Positions 52,213 to 63,498 of a stretch of 64,000 nucleotides of DNA are shown here, in pieces. Both the position numbers and the translations under genes were made by a program. Origin of the DNA: Pseudocitrobacter corydidari (GTDB lineage Bacteria > Pseudomonadota > Gammaproteobacteria > Enterobacterales > Enterobacteriaceae); NCBI RefSeq assembly GCF_021172065.1, contig NZ_CP087880.1, forward strand, positions 186,001 through 250,000, read 5' to 3'. The notes beneath the pieces are model-generated. The model saw nothing but the letters and a program-made list of their open reading frames with translations. It was not told where the DNA came from and did no database searches. Position 1 is the stretch's first letter. The number at the start of each line of letters is the position of its first letter.

Positions 52213-53208
52213 TTACTCGAACTCGCTGGAAATGCGCGCCAGATCGTCCTTGCTAAATGAGATATTGCACTCCGCGTCGTTATCCTGGAGGATTTTTTGA
52301 GCGATCATTTCGGTTACCGGGGCGACTATGGTGAAATGATCGCCATTGGGTATCCTATTAATAGTAAGTGGGATTTTTTCTTTTTTAACGAAAGCGGCAA
52401 TATTATCGAAAGCCTTCCAGTAATATTCACCGCCTTCAAAGTACCATGTCGGTTTTTTTATGGATGTGAGGAAGGAGGCTGGCGAGCGCAGCCGGTATTC
52501 GTCATCGTTTTTTTCAAAAGGTACTGGGACCATCATAGCCCAGTGTTCAACACGGGCTTTTAGATCGGGAATGCCGCCGATGCTGAAATAAGCGCGGAAT
52601 TTGTCACTGTATTCGCTGGCCAGTAAGACACGTGTCCCCCCCGTGCTGTGCCCCGCCAGATAAATACGTTTAGGATCAACCCAGGGTTGCTTCGCTAACC
52701 AGTCGTAAGCGGCATCGATATCGTCCAGCTCGCCATAAAACATTTCATAACTGCCGGGGTTATTATCTTCGCCACGGAAGCTCGGTAGCATTTCCACCAA
52801 CCCGGCTTTGCGAAACGCGCTGCCACTTTGGTCATTGTCGTGGGGCTGCGGCTGCCAATAATCTTCACCATCGCTTAACCCACCGTAGCCGCCATGTATC
52901 CAGATCACCGCCGGGTGGCGTTTGCCATCGTGGGGATCGGGTGTAATGTAGGCGGCCATCTTTCCGATCTTCGTCGGGTAGCTTGTCAGTACATAGACAT
53001 CTTGAGGTGGAGTGACCAGATTGCCCGAATCGGTGAAACTTTTCTGGATTATGCGGGTGGTAAAGCCTTTTCGCGCTTCGCGTAACGATTGATCGCTGAT
53101 GGTAACCTGATGACCAGTATCTGGTATCGTAATCACCTCTTTGGCATCATTACAGGCGGTTAGGGAAAATAGTATGACTGAGAGCAGGCCATAATGAATA
53201 AAAGACAT
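52213..53208 (-). CDS. Lipoprotein alpha/beta-hydrolase (S9-like esterase)
   Basis: A 331-residue protein with a lipoprotein signal (LTAC, lipidated Cys19) and an alpha/beta-hydrolase domain of the prolyl-oligopeptidase/dienelactone type. The oxyanion loop is IHGGYGG at 104-110, the nucleophile Ser188 is in GHSTGG, and His291 is in GDHFT. The acid could be Glu258 in the YFEGGEYYW stretch. No propeller domain precedes it, so small esters are more likely than peptides. It sits on the opposite strand between the two DUF2919 genes, an insertion relative to E. coli. Substrate unknown. Confidence 0.8.
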   Translation of the reverse strand: MSFIHYGLLSVILFSLTACNDAKEVITIPDTGHQVTISDQSLREARKGFTTRIIQKSFTDSGNLVTPPQDVYVLTSYPTKIGKMAAYITPDPHDGKRHPAVIWIHGGYGGLSDGEDYWQPQPHDNDQSGSAFRKAGLVEMLPSFRGEDNNPGSYEMFYGELDDIDAAYDWLAKQPWVDPKRIYLAGHSTGGTRVLLASEYSDKFRAYFSIGGIPDLKARVEHWAMMVPVPFEKNDDEYRLRSPASFLTSIKKPTWYFEGGEYYWKAFDNIAAFVKKEKIPLTINRIPNGDHFTIVAPVTEMIAQKILQDNDAECNISFSKDDLARISSEFE

Positions 53209-53356
53209 ACAGACACCTTGTCGATGAAATGCCCGTTATTATGAGAAAGCGAATGCACAGTGGAAAGGCCGAAAGCGGACTCAGCGCTGATTTTCGCGAT
53301 GGGCGAAAAATCATTACGAGGGTGGGTTCAATGTCATTGTATTTTCAGGCAGATGT

Positions 53357-53794
53357 ATGAATTATCCTTCTGATTACGATCGTAATGGGCTCTTAAAAAC
53401 CCCTTTTTTATTTTGGTGTATTTTGCTACTACAGGCCCGAACATGGGTATTGTTCGTGATTGCTGGCGCATCGCGCGAGCAGGGCGGCGCGCTGCTTGGG
53501 CTGTTTTATCCCGATCACGATAACTTCTGGCTCGGCCTGCTGCCCGGCGTACCTGCGGTGCTGACTTTCCTGTTGAGCGGCAGGCGGCAGCATTTTCCCC
53601 GCTGCTGGCGCGCGCTGCGTCCGCTGTTGATTATCGCCCAGTGCGTACTGCTGGTCTGGCAACCCTGGCTCTGGCTTCAGGGCGAACCGCTTTCCGGCAT
53701 TGGCCTGAGCCTGGTGCTCATCGACCTGTTTGCACTCTGGTGGTTGATGACCAATCCCCGATTACGCGCCTGTTTCCGGGAAATTACAGAATAA
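53357..53794 (+). CDS. yfeZ: YfeZ, DUF2919 inner-membrane protein
   Basis: A 145-residue membrane protein with four hydrophobic segments. It starts NYPSDYDRNGLLKTPFLFW and has the LLLQARTWVLFVIAGASR segment shared with E. coli YfeZ. Function unknown. yfeY follows after 62 bases, the E. coli order, so this copy is the ortholog and the one at 51688 the extra. Confidence 0.88.
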   Translation: MNYPSDYDRNGLLKTPFLFWCILLLQARTWVLFVIAGASREQGGALLGLFYPDHDNFWLGLLPGVPAVLTFLLSGRRQHFPRCWRALRPLLIIAQCVLLVWQPWLWLQGEPLSGIGLSLVLIDLFALWWLMTNPRLRACFREITE

Positions 53795-53856
53795 AGTGCA
53801 CTTTTTGCCGAGAGCACACTCCAACAGGCGTTGAACAAATAAGAAAGGACTTAGAG

Positions 53857-54432
53857 ATGAAATCGCTGCGTTTACTTGTATGTGCCCTGCCACTGGCCTT
53901 AACCGGCTGTTCCACGGTCTCTTCGGTGAACTGGTCTGCGGCAAATCCGTGGAACTGGTTTGGTTCTTCGACCGAAGTCACGGAGCAGGGCGTCGGCGGC
54001 ATCACCAGCACCACCGCGCTGGATGAACAGGCGATTAACGACGCACTGGGCGGCGACTATCGCCTGCGCAGCGGGATGAAAACCGATAACGGTACCATCG
54101 TGCGTTACTTCGAAGCGCTTGATGGCGACAAGCTGGCATTGGTGGTGAACGGCGAAAACGGCAGTGTAAGCCGTATTGACGTTCTGGATAGCGCCATCAA
54201 AACCGACAGCGGTGTCGAAATTGGCTCGACCTTCAGCGATATCTACAGCAAAGCCTACGGGCACTGTCAGAAAGCCACCGGCGATGACAGCGCGGGCGTC
54301 GAATGTAAAGCCGAAGGCAGCAAGCACATTAGTTATCTCTTCACCGGCGAATGGAGCGGCCCGCAGGATTTAATGCCGTCCGATGATGCGCTGAAAAACT
54401 GGACGCTGAAGAAGATCGTCTGGCGTCGTTAA
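53857..54432 (+). CDS. yfeY: YfeY, DUF1131 lipoprotein
   Basis: A 191-residue lipoprotein equal in length to E. coli YfeY, with the lipobox LTGC (Cys18) and a DUF1131 domain. E. coli yfeY is annotated as a sigma-E-regulated lipoprotein. No clear sigma-E promoter was confirmed here by eye. A longer open frame begins at 53641 but covers the end of yfeZ. The ATG at 53857 has AAAGGA upstream and gives the signal peptide. Confidence 0.9.
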   Translation: MKSLRLLVCALPLALTGCSTVSSVNWSAANPWNWFGSSTEVTEQGVGGITSTTALDEQAINDALGGDYRLRSGMKTDNGTIVRYFEALDGDKLALVVNGENGSVSRIDVLDSAIKTDSGVEIGSTFSDIYSKAYGHCQKATGDDSAGVECKAEGSKHISYLFTGEWSGPQDLMPSDDALKNWTLKKIVWRR

Positions 54433-54461
54433 TTTTGCGCAAGGTTAATCCTTCGTGCTGA

Positions 54462-55430
<969 letters not shown>

Positions 55431-55434
55431 CAGT

Positions 55435-55557
55435 TGCCTGATGGCGCTGCGCTTATCAGGCCTACGGACCGCACGTACCTTGTAGGCCGGGTAAGGCGTC
55501 AGCCGCCACCCGGTAAAGCGCCCGCACAATGCCTGATGGCGCTGCGCTTATCAGGCC
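55435..55557. repeat. REP cluster (3 units)
   Basis: Three REP palindromes lie at 55435-55465, 55482-55514 (opposite type, GTAGGCCGGGTAAGGCG) and 55530-55557. The first and third share GCCTGATGGCGCTGCGCTTA. The cluster occupies the yfeX-ucpA junction where E. coli carries murRQP-yfeW. Confidence 0.88.
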
Positions 55558-55566
55558 AATCTGCCC

Positions 55567-55593
55567 ATCCCCGCACGCGCGGGGATTTTTTTT
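55567..55593 (+). terminator. yfeX terminator
   Basis: A perfect 8-bp stem (55567-55574 with 55579-55586, loop ACGC) is followed by seven T. Confidence 0.82.
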
Positions 55594-55704
55594 ACCTGAG
55601 ATTTACCCTAATTAGTGAGCTGTTCCTCAGTATTCATTTGTTTTTAATGTATTTTCATTGTTAATGGAGTGTAAGGCTCTATCTTCAAAAGGGAGAACAT
55701 TGAA

Positions 55705-56496
55705 ATGGGTAAACTCACGGGTAAAACAGCATTGATTACGGGCGCGTATCAGGGTATTGGCGAAGGCATCGCCAGAACCTTTGCTCGCCATGGCGCGAAC
55801 CTGATCCTGCTGGATATTTCCGATGAGCTTGAAAAACTGGCCTACGATCTGGCCGGACGTGGCTATCGTTGTACTGTCGTGAAGGCCGACGTGCGCGATT
55901 TCGCTGCTGTTCAGGCGGCTATTGCGCAGGCCAAAGAGCGGGAAAATAAAATCGATATTCTGGTTAATAACGCGGGCGTTTGCCGCTTAGGCAGCTTCCT
56001 CGAAATGAGTGAAGAAGACCGTGATTTCCACATTGATGTGAATATCAAAGGCGTCTGGAACGTTACGCGAGCCGTATTACCGGATATGGTGGCGCGCGGC
56101 GATGGGCGCATCGTGATGATGTCTTCGGTCACGGGCGATATGGTGGCGGACCCAGGCGAAACGGCGTATGCGATGTCGAAAGCGGCGATTATTGGCTTAA
56201 CCAAATCGCTGGCGGTGGAATACGCGCAGTCGGGTATTCGCGTGAACGCCATTTGCCCTGGCTATGTGCGCACGCCAATGGCGGAAAGCATCGCGCGTCA
56301 GTCGAACCCGGAAGACCCGGAATCGGTGCTGACGGAGATGGCGAAAGCCATTCCGCTGCGTCGTCTGGCGAACCCGCTGGAAGTCGGCGAACTGGCCGCA
56401 TTCCTCGCCTCTGATGAGTCGAGCTACCTGACCGGCACGCAGAATGTCATCGACGGCGGTAGTACCCTGCCGGAAAGCGTCAGCGTCGGTATCTGA
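55705..56496 (+). CDS. ucpA: SDR oxidoreductase UcpA
   Basis: A 263-residue short-chain dehydrogenase/reductase, the length of E. coli UcpA. The cofactor loop TGAYQGIGEGIA, the NNAG motif, Ser in MMSSVTGD and the catalytic YAMSK are all intact. E. coli UcpA has been linked to furan-aldehyde tolerance, and its native substrate is unknown. It lies upstream of cysP on the same strand. Confidence 0.92.
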   Translation: MGKLTGKTALITGAYQGIGEGIARTFARHGANLILLDISDELEKLAYDLAGRGYRCTVVKADVRDFAAVQAAIAQAKERENKIDILVNNAGVCRLGSFLEMSEEDRDFHIDVNIKGVWNVTRAVLPDMVARGDGRIVMMSSVTGDMVADPGETAYAMSKAAIIGLTKSLAVEYAQSGIRVNAICPGYVRTPMAESIARQSNPEDPESVLTEMAKAIPLRRLANPLEVGELAAFLASDESSYLTGTQNVIDGGSTLPESVSVGI

Positions 56497-56654
56497 GTCT
56501 GACGACCCGCCTCTTCGTGTTCTGCGAAGAGGCTTTAAGCCTTATTCCCTTTTAAACTTCCAAATCACCAAACGGTATATAAAACCGTTACTCCTTTCAC
56601 ACCCGTTATAAATACACTGATGCTTAGAGAATCATCACACGACAAGGGTGCGGA

Positions 56655-57671
56655 ATGGCCGTTAACTTACTGAAAAAAGGATACCTGACGCTGGCAGCTT
56701 CCATGTTGCTGGTCGCGCAGGCGCAGGCAACTGAGTTGCTGAACAGTTCTTATGACGTCTCTCGCGAGCTGTTTGCTGCCCTGAATCCGCCGTTTGAGCA
56801 ACAATGGGCCAAAGATAACGGCGGCGATAAACTGACGATAAAACAATCTCATGCCGGGTCATCAAAACAGGCGCTGGCGATTTTGCAGGGCTTAAAAGCA
56901 GACGTTGTAACTTATAACCAGGTGACCGACGTACAAATTCTGCACGATAAAGGCAAGCTTATCCCGGCGGACTGGCAGTCGCGCCTGCCGAATAACAGCT
57001 CGCCGTTCTACTCCACCATGGGCTTCCTGGTGCGTAAGGGCAACCCGAAGAATATCCACGACTGGAACGATCTGGTGCGCTCCGACGTGAAGCTGATTTT
57101 CCCGAACCCGAAAACCTCCGGTAACGCGCGTTACACCTATTTAGCCGCGTGGGGCGCAGCGGATAAAGCTGACGGTGGCGATAAAGCCAAAACCGAACAG
57201 TTTATGACCCAGTTCCTGAAAAACGTTGAAGTGTTCGATACCGGCGGTCGTGGCGCAACCACCACTTTTGCCGAGCGTGGCCTGGGCGAAGTGCTGATTA
57301 GCTTTGAATCGGAAGTGAACAACATCCGTAAACAGTATGAAGCACAGGGCTTTGAAGTGGTGATCCCGAAAACCAATATTCTGGCGGAATTCCCGGTGGC
57401 GTGGGTCGATAAAAATGTGCAGGCCAACGGTACGGAAAAAGCCGCAAAAGCCTACCTGAACTGGCTCTACAGCCCACAGGCGCAGACCATCATCACCGAC
57501 TATTACTACCGCGTGAATAACCCGGAAGTCATGGACAAACTGAAAGATAAATTCCCGCAGACCGAACTGTTCCGCGTGGAAGACAAATTTGGCTCCTGGC
57601 CGGAAGTGATGAAAACCCACTTCACCAGCGGCGGCGAGTTAGACAAGCTGTTAGCGGCGGGGCGTAAGTAA
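56655..57671 (+). CDS. cysP: Thiosulfate-binding periplasmic protein
   Basis: A 338-residue solute-binding protein with a Sec signal cleaved after AQA (residue 25), the first gene of cysPTWAM. It delivers thiosulfate, and less well sulfate, to CysTWA. The upstream gap has a -10 TATAAA at 56607-56612 with a poor -35, as expected for a CysB-activated promoter, and AT-rich sequence from 56555. The CysB site itself was not resolved. The cysP stop overlaps the cysT start (TAATG). Confidence 0.95.
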   Translation: MAVNLLKKGYLTLAASMLLVAQAQATELLNSSYDVSRELFAALNPPFEQQWAKDNGGDKLTIKQSHAGSSKQALAILQGLKADVVTYNQVTDVQILHDKGKLIPADWQSRLPNNSSPFYSTMGFLVRKGNPKNIHDWNDLVRSDVKLIFPNPKTSGNARYTYLAAWGAADKADGGDKAKTEQFMTQFLKNVEVFDTGGRGATTTFAERGLGEVLISFESEVNNIRKQYEAQGFEVVIPKTNILAEFPVAWVDKNVQANGTEKAAKAYLNWLYSPQAQTIITDYYYRVNNPEVMDKLKDKFPQTELFRVEDKFGSWPEVMKTHFTSGGELDKLLAAGRK

Positions 57672-58504
57672 TGTTTGCAGTTTCTTCAAGACGCGTGCTG
57701 CCGGGCTTTACCTTAAGCCTTGGCACTAGTCTGCTGTTTGTGTGCCTGATATTGCTGCTGCCGCTCTCCGCGCTGGTGATGCAGCTTTCTGAGATGAGCT
57801 GGGCGCAGTACTGGGAGGTGATTACCAACCCGCAGGTGGTCGCGGCCTACAAAGTGACGCTGCTGTCGGCGTTTGTGGCATCCATTTTTAACGGCGTTTT
57901 CGGCCTGCTGATGGCGTGGATCTTAACCCGTTATCGCTTCCCTGGCCGCACGTTGCTTGATGCGCTGATGGATTTACCCTTTGCGCTGCCAACGGCAGTC
58001 GCCGGTTTAACGCTGGCCTCGCTCTTTTCCGTGAACGGTTTTTACGGTGAATGGCTGGCGAAGTTTGATATCAAAGTCACCTATACCTGGCTTGGGATAG
58101 CGGTGGCGATGGCCTTTACCAGCATCCCGTTTGTGGTGCGTACCGTGCAGCCGGTGCTGGAAGAGTTGGGCCCGGAATATGAAGAAGCGGCAGAAACGCT
58201 TGGCGCAACGCGCTGGCAGAGTTTCTGCAAAGTGGTGCTGCCGGAGCTTTCTCCGGCGCTGGTGGCGGGCGTGGCGTTGTCGTTTACCCGTAGTCTTGGT
58301 GAGTTTGGCGCGGTGATATTTATCGCCGGGAACATCGCCTGGAAGACGGAAGTGACGTCGCTGATGATTTTTGTGCGCTTGCAGGAGTTTGATTACCCGG
58401 CGGCGAGCGCGATTGCTTCGGTGATCCTCGCGGCATCCCTGCTGCTGCTGTTCTCAATTAACACTCTGCAAAGTCGCTTTGGTCGGCGTGTGGTAGGTCA
58501 TTAA
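57671..58504 (+). CDS. cysT: Sulfate/thiosulfate ABC permease CysT
   Basis: A 277-residue inner-membrane permease (also called CysU) with six membrane segments and the EAA loop EEAAETLGATRWQSF that contacts CysA. It forms the pore with CysW. TAATG overlaps link it to cysP before and cysW after. Confidence 0.96.
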   Translation: MFAVSSRRVLPGFTLSLGTSLLFVCLILLLPLSALVMQLSEMSWAQYWEVITNPQVVAAYKVTLLSAFVASIFNGVFGLLMAWILTRYRFPGRTLLDALMDLPFALPTAVAGLTLASLFSVNGFYGEWLAKFDIKVTYTWLGIAVAMAFTSIPFVVRTVQPVLEELGPEYEEAAETLGATRWQSFCKVVLPELSPALVAGVALSFTRSLGEFGAVIFIAGNIAWKTEVTSLMIFVRLQEFDYPAASAIASVILAASLLLLFSINTLQSRFGRRVVGH

Positions 58505-59379
58505 TGGCGGAAGTTACCCAATTGAAGCGTTATGACGCGCGCCCGATTAACTGGGGCAAATGGTTTCTGATTGGCACCGGGATGCTGGTATCGGCGTTCA
58601 TTCTGCTGGTGCCGATGATTTACATCTTCGTACAGGCGTTCAGCAAAGGACTGATGCCAGTTTTACAGAATCTGGCCGATCCGGACATGCTGCATGCCAT
58701 CTGGCTGACGGTGATGATTGCGCTGATTGCCGTACCGGTAAACCTGGTGTTCGGCATTCTGCTGGCGTGGCTGGTGACGCGCTTTAACTTCCCCGGACGC
58801 CAGTTGTTGCTGACGCTGCTGGACATTCCGTTTGCCGTCTCGCCGGTGGTTGCCGGTCTGGTTTATCTGCTGTTCTACGGCTCTAATGGCCCGCTGGGCG
58901 GTTGGCTCGACGAGCATAACCTGCAAATTATGTTCTCGTGGCCGGGAATGGTGCTGGTCACCATCTTCGTGACGTGTCCGTTTGTGGTACGCGAGCTGGT
59001 GCCGGTGATGTTAAGCCAGGGCAGCCAGGAGGACGAAGCGGCGATTTTGCTTGGTGCGTCCGGCTGGCAGATGTTCCGTCGCGTCACATTACCGAACATT
59101 CGCTGGGCGCTGCTTTACGGCGTGGTGCTGACCAACGCCCGCGCGATTGGCGAGTTTGGCGCGGTATCGGTGGTTTCCGGCTCGATTCGCGGTGAAACAC
59201 TTTCGCTGCCGTTACAGATTGAATTGCTGGAGCAGGACTACAACACCGTCGGCTCCTTTACTGCCGCCGCGCTGTTGACGCTGATGGCGATTATCACCTT
59301 GTTTTTAAAGAGTATGTTGCAGTGGCGCCTGGAGAATCAGGAAAAACGCGCGCAGCAGGAGGAACATCATGAGCATTGA
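58504..59379 (+). CDS. cysW: Sulfate/thiosulfate ABC permease CysW
   Basis: A 291-residue permease with six membrane segments and the EAA loop [16 protein letters not shown]. It ends in a basic/acidic tail ([12 protein letters not shown]) that overlaps the cysA start by 11 bases. Confidence 0.96.
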   Translation: MAEVTQLKRYDARPINWGKWFLIGTGMLVSAFILLVPMIYIFVQAFSKGLMPVLQNLADPDMLHAIWLTVMIALIAVPVNLVFGILLAWLVTRFNFPGRQLLLTLLDIPFAVSPVVAGLVYLLFYGSNGPLGGWLDEHNLQIMFSWPGMVLVTIFVTCPFVVRELVPVMLSQGSQEDEAAILLGASGWQMFRRVTLPNIRWALLYGVVLTNARAIGEFGAVSVVSGSIRGETLSLPLQIELLEQDYNTVGSFTAAALLTLMAIITLFLKSMLQWRLENQEKRAQQEEHHEH

Positions 59380-60463
59380 GATTGCCAATATTAAGAAGTC
59401 GTTTGGTCGCACCCAGGTGCTGAACGATATCTCACTGGATATTCCTTCTGGTCAGATGGTCGCGCTGCTGGGGCCGTCCGGTTCCGGAAAAACCACGCTG
59501 CTGCGCATTATCGCCGGGCTGGAGCATCAAACCAGCGGGCATATCCGTTTCCACGGTACCGACGTCAGCCGCCTGCATGCGCGCGATCGTAAAGTCGGTT
59601 TCGTGTTCCAGCATTACGCGCTGTTCCGCCATATGACGGTATTCGACAATATCGCTTTTGGCCTGACGGTGCTGCCACGTCGCGAGCGCCCGAATGCCGC
59701 GGCGATCAAAGCGAAAGTGACAAAATTGCTGGAGATGGTGCAGCTTGCGCATCTGGCGGATCGTTATCCGGCACAGCTTTCCGGCGGCCAGAAACAGCGC
59801 GTGGCGCTGGCGCGCGCGCTGGCTGTGGAACCGCAAATTCTGCTGCTTGATGAACCGTTTGGCGCGCTGGATGCGCAGGTGCGTAAAGAGCTGCGTCGCT
59901 GGCTGCGTCAACTGCATGAAGAGCTGAAATTCACCAGCGTGTTCGTCACCCACGACCAGGAAGAGGCGATGGAAGTCGCCAACCGCGTGGTGGTGATGAG
60001 CCAGGGCAATATCGAACAGGCTGATGAACCGGACCAGGTATGGCGCGAACCGGCGACCCGTTTTGTGCTCGAGTTTATGGGCGAAGTGAACCGCCTGCAG
60101 GGAACCATTCGCGGTGGGCAGTTCCATGTTGGCGCACATCGCTGGCCGCTGGGCTACACGCCTGTGTATCAGGGGCCAGTGGATCTCTTCCTGCGCCCGT
60201 GGGAAGTGGATATCAGCCGCCGTACCAGCCTCGATTCGCCGCTGCCGGTCCAGGTGCTGGAAGCCAGCCCGAAAGGTCACTACACCCAATTAGTTGTGCA
60301 GCCGCTGGGGTGGTATGAAGATCCACTCACCGTGGTGATGCGTGGCGATGACGCGCCAGTGCGCGGCGATCGTTTGTTCGTCGGGCTGCAACATGCGCGG
60401 TTGTATAACGGCGACGAGCGTATCGAGTCTCATGAGACGCTTGCTCTGGCGGAAACGGCCTGA
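59369..60463 (+). CDS. cysA: Sulfate/thiosulfate ABC ATPase CysA
   Basis: A 364-residue ATPase. Walker [10 protein letters not shown], signature LSGGQKQR, Walker [10 protein letters not shown] and the switch His in [10 protein letters not shown] are intact. A C-terminal TOBE-type domain follows. It powers sulfate and thiosulfate import through CysT and CysW. Confidence 0.97.
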   Translation: MSIEIANIKKSFGRTQVLNDISLDIPSGQMVALLGPSGSGKTTLLRIIAGLEHQTSGHIRFHGTDVSRLHARDRKVGFVFQHYALFRHMTVFDNIAFGLTVLPRRERPNAAAIKAKVTKLLEMVQLAHLADRYPAQLSGGQKQRVALARALAVEPQILLLDEPFGALDAQVRKELRRWLRQLHEELKFTSVFVTHDQEEAMEVANRVVVMSQGNIEQADEPDQVWREPATRFVLEFMGEVNRLQGTIRGGQFHVGAHRWPLGYTPVYQGPVDLFLRPWEVDISRRTSLDSPLPVQVLEASPKGHYTQLVVQPLGWYEDPLTVVMRGDDAPVRGDRLFVGLQHARLYNGDERIESHETLALAETA

Positions 60464-60485
60464 TAGGTTAATTTGCAGGTTTATC

Positions 60486-60563
60486 GCCCGGTGGCGCTTC
60501 GCTTACCGGGCCTACAGCGTATGTCGTGGTTTTGTAGGCCGGGTAAGCGAAGCGCCACCCGGC
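60486..60563. repeat. REP pair (BIME) between cysA and cysM
   Basis: Two inverted REP units lie at 60486-60515 and 60534-60563. Each is a palindrome built on CCCGGTGGCGCTTCGCTTACCGGG, here in opposite orientation. The second is followed by TTTTTCT and may reduce readthrough into cysM. Confidence 0.9.
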
Positions 60564-60582
60564 TTTTTCTTGGGCAGAAAAC

Positions 60583-61494
60583 GTGAACACATTAGAACAA
60601 ACCATCGGCAATACGCCGCTGGTCAAATTACAACGTCTGGGGCCGGATAACGGCAGTGAAGTGTGGGTGAAGCTGGAAGGCAATAACCCGGCAGGTTCGG
60701 TGAAAGATCGTGCCGCGCTATCGATGATTGTCGAGGCGGAAAAGCGCGGAGAAATCAAACCGGGCGATGTCCTGATTGAAGCCACCAGTGGTAACACCGG
60801 TATTGCGCTGGCAATGATCGCCGCGCTAAAAGGCTATCGCATGAAATTGCTGATGCCCGACAACATGAGCCAGGAGCGTCGCGCGGCGATGCGTGCCTAC
60901 GGTGCGGAACTGATTCTGGTCACCAAAGAGCAGGGCATGGAAGGTGCACGCGATTTGGCGCTCGAAATGGCGAATCGCGGTGAAGGCAAGCTGCTCGATC
61001 AGTTCAATAATCCCGATAACCCTTATGCGCATTACACCACCACCGGGCCGGAAATCTGGCAGCAAACCGGCGGTCGCATCACCCATTTTGTCTCCAGCAT
61101 GGGGACGACCGGTACGATTACCGGCGTGTCGCGCTTTATGCGCGAGCAATCCAGGCCGGTGACGATTGTTGGCCTGCAACCGGAAGAGGGCAGCAGCATT
61201 CCGGGCATTCGCCGCTGGCCGGCGGAGTATATGCCAGGGATTTTCAATGCCTCATTAGTGGATGAGGTGGTGGATATTCATCAGCGCGATGCGGAAAACA
61301 CCATGCGCGAACTGGCGGTGCGGGAAGGGATTTTCTGCGGCGTGAGCTCCGGCGGTGCGGTCGCTGGCGCAATTCGCGTGGCAAAAGCCAACCCCGGTGC
61401 GGTAGTGGTGGCGATCATCTGCGATCGCGGCGATCGCTACCTTTCCACCGGGGTGTTTGGGGAAGAGCACTTTAGCCAGGGTTCAGGGATTTGA
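60583..61494 (+). CDS. cysM: Cysteine synthase B
   Basis: A 303-residue PLP enzyme that makes cysteine from O-acetylserine with sulfide, or S-sulfocysteine with thiosulfate, thus using the substrate imported by CysPTWA. The PLP Lys41 is in [11 protein letters not shown], and the TSGNTG phosphate loop is present. It starts with GTG, and E. coli aligns there. The 3' end overlaps the convergent yfeK by 12 bases. Confidence 0.96.
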   Translation: MNTLEQTIGNTPLVKLQRLGPDNGSEVWVKLEGNNPAGSVKDRAALSMIVEAEKRGEIKPGDVLIEATSGNTGIALAMIAALKGYRMKLLMPDNMSQERRAAMRAYGAELILVTKEQGMEGARDLALEMANRGEGKLLDQFNNPDNPYAHYTTTGPEIWQQTGGRITHFVSSMGTTGTITGVSRFMREQSRPVTIVGLQPEEGSSIPGIRRWPAEYMPGIFNASLVDEVVDIHQRDAENTMRELAVREGIFCGVSSGGAVAGAIRVAKANPGAVVVAIICDRGDRYLSTGVFGEEHFSQGSGI

Positions 61495-61854
61495 CGGTAG
61501 TGTTTTATCCGTCTGCGCAATCAGCGCGTGCAAGTAAGGCTGTGCGTTCTCATCGCTCTTACCGGGGATCTTCACGATATACGGCTTACCGGTAATCGAT
61601 GACGACGAGGCCACCTTATCAATAAATTGCTCGGCGGTATCAATGCGGTTGCGCGTGTTGCCGAGTTTCAACTTCAGATGAGACACCGCTTCGTCGCAGG
61701 TGTGCTCATCGCCATTGCGCACAAAGACCAACTCTTTTTGCTGAGACAGTGCGTCGAGCATGGCATTAATGCGGGCTTCTTCGTGAGCATTGAGTTTAGC
61801 CCACGCGGGAAGCGTAAGCAGCAGGGCGACCAGCGCGCAGAGAATTCTTTTCAT
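61483..61854 (-). CDS. yfeK: YfeK, secreted DUF5329 protein
   Basis: A 123-residue periplasmic protein with a signal peptide cleaved after AWA (residue 18). The core from [11 protein letters not shown] to [13 protein letters not shown] is nearly identical to E. coli YfeK, and one Cys (HTCDEAV) is conserved. Start ATG 61854 is preferred over the TTG one codon earlier. Function unknown. Confidence 0.9.
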   Translation of the reverse strand: MKRILCALVALLLTLPAWAKLNAHEEARINAMLDALSQQKELVFVRNGDEHTCDEAVSHLKLKLGNTRNRIDTAEQFIDKVASSSSITGKPYIVKIPGKSDENAQPYLHALIAQTDKTLPSNP

Positions 61855-61966
61855 CAATATAACGTTCCATGTGAGTGATAAATCTGGCGCTAGTGTGCTC
61901 GCGAAAGCGCGGCAAAATTTAGCTTTGCGAGCGATTGGCGGGGCAATAAATTCCGAAAATGAGGTC

Positions 61967-62365
61967 TCAGGGGTTCAGTAAATCCGTCCCGTAGGAATTG
62001 TCGATGGTACAAAGCCAGCGCTCATCACGGTGGGCAAACACATAGGTTGCCCGCCTGGTGACCTGAGTGCTGCCGCCGTCTTCCGTTGGAATATCCAGCC
62101 GGGTTTCCATAATCACCAGCGCCGTGTCGCCGCCTTCGATAATCTCCATTTTCCCCTGCGTCACCACCAGGCGATGCTGGAAGAAATCGGCGATAGCGAT
62201 AAACGCTTTATGAATATTCACTTTGCCTTTCACAATCATCTCCGGCTTCACCACAAGCGTGGCGTCCTCGGCGTAGTAGTTCATCAGCGTGTCGTAATCT
62301 TCCTGCGAAATGGCCTGGTCACAGGCTTCGATAACGGCCTTGATTTGGGTCTGTACCTGGGTCAT
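61967..62365 (-). CDS. SnoaL/NTF2-like protein (DUF4440)
   Basis: A 132-residue protein with the layout of the NTF2-like cone fold: an N-terminal helix ([19 protein letters not shown]), [10 protein letters not shown], a central sheet and the C-terminal [11 protein letters not shown] strand. The family covers isomerases, hydrolases and ligand-binding proteins, so no reaction can be assigned. No signal peptide is seen. It lies between yfeK and pdxK. E. coli has other small genes here. Confidence 0.75.
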   Translation of the reverse strand: MTQVQTQIKAVIEACDQAISQEDYDTLMNYYAEDATLVVKPEMIVKGKVNIHKAFIAIADFFQHRLVVTQGKMEIIEGGDTALVIMETRLDIPTEDGGSTQVTRRATYVFAHRDERWLCTIDNSYGTDLLNP

Positions 62366-62613
62366 CGCGATGGGCCTCGTGGGGTGGCGTGGTTCACCGT
62401 ATTAATTGTAGTGCTATTCAGTATATGTGGGCTGTGAGAAACCGTGGTTAAATTGTCTGGTTTCTCATTGAATTTGTGATGGTTTCTTCATTTTTGGATT
62501 TTCATCTTTCTGCATCATTACCCCGTGGGGGAATCGACCTTTGCCGCTAGCTGGCATAACATAGAGCGATAAGTGGATAGCGTATGACCCGCCGTCCAGC
62601 GGGAGGAGAAAGA

Positions 62614-63468
62614 ATGGACCAGCAAGACGACATACAATCGGTGCTGTTTAGCGACACGCGCCAGGCATTGCAGGCGGATATCGTTGCTGTGCAGTCTCAG
62701 GTTATTTATGGCAGCGTGGGCAACAGTATTGCGGTTCCGGCCATTAAGCAGCACGGCTGGCAGGTTATGGCGGTGCCGACGGTTTTGTTCAGCAATACGC
62801 CGCATTACGACACGTTCTATGGCGGGGTGATCCCGGCTGAATGGTTCCGGGGGTATTTGCTGGCGCTGGAAGAGCGTAATGCGCTGCAAACCCTAAAAGC
62901 GGTAACCACCGGCTATATGGGTAGTGCGGAACAGATTGCCCTGCTGGCCGATTGGCTGGCAACGATTCGTCAAACACACCCTGATATTTTTGTATTGGTC
63001 GACCCGGTTATCGGCGACATCGATAGCGGGATGTATGTGAAGGCGGAGATTCCGCTCGCGTATCGCCAGCATTTGTTGCCGCAGGCGCAGGGCATTACGC
63101 CGAATTTGTTCGAGTTGCAGATGTTGAGCGATATGCCGTGTCATACCCTTGAAGAGGCGATTCTGGCCGCGCGCAGTCTCCTTTCAGACACCTTAAAATG
63201 GGTAATTATCACCAGTGCACCGTCGAAAAATCCTGAGGCTATCTCGGTGGTGGCGGTGACGGCAGATGATATTCGCGTCATTGAGCATCCGAGAATTGTC
63301 ACCGACCTGAAAGGCACCGGCGACCTGTTCTGTGCTGAGTTGGTGAGTCGCCTGCTGGAAGGCGCATCGCTTGGCGACGCGGCGGAACGCGCGGCCAATC
63401 GCGTATTGCAGGTCATGACCTGGACCCATGAGCACGAGTGTCATGAGCTGATGCTCCCCCCGCTGTAA
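62614..63468 (+). CDS. pdxK: Pyridoxal/pyridoxine/pyridoxamine kinase
   Basis: A 284-residue ribokinase-fold kinase that phosphorylates B6 vitamers and, in E. coli, hydroxymethylpyrimidine. Conserved parts include [30 protein letters not shown] and the catalytic [11 protein letters not shown]. The ATG at 62614 has GGAGGAG upstream and matches homologues. A longer frame from 62584 does not. Confidence 0.94.
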   Translation: MDQQDDIQSVLFSDTRQALQADIVAVQSQVIYGSVGNSIAVPAIKQHGWQVMAVPTVLFSNTPHYDTFYGGVIPAEWFRGYLLALEERNALQTLKAVTTGYMGSAEQIALLADWLATIRQTHPDIFVLVDPVIGDIDSGMYVKAEIPLAYRQHLLPQAQGITPNLFELQMLSDMPCHTLEEAILAARSLLSDTLKWVIITSAPSKNPEAISVVAVTADDIRVIEHPRIVTDLKGTGDLFCAELVSRLLEGASLGDAAERAANRVLQVMTWTHEHECHELMLPPL

Positions 63469-63472
63469 ATCG

Positions 63473-63498
63473 TTTCCCACGTCGTCAGGCGTGGGAAA
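63473..63498 (+). terminator. pdxK terminator-like hairpin
   Basis: A perfect 9-bp stem (63473-63481 with 63490-63498, loop of 8) follows the pdxK stop by four bases and overlaps the end of the convergent EAL gene. The T-run is weak (TCTCTT). Confidence 0.55.

Noticed and set aside
62366..62613. Regulatory RNA or riboswitch before pdxK
   Set aside because: No stable conserved fold recognised; only a normal leader with GGAGGAG RBS.
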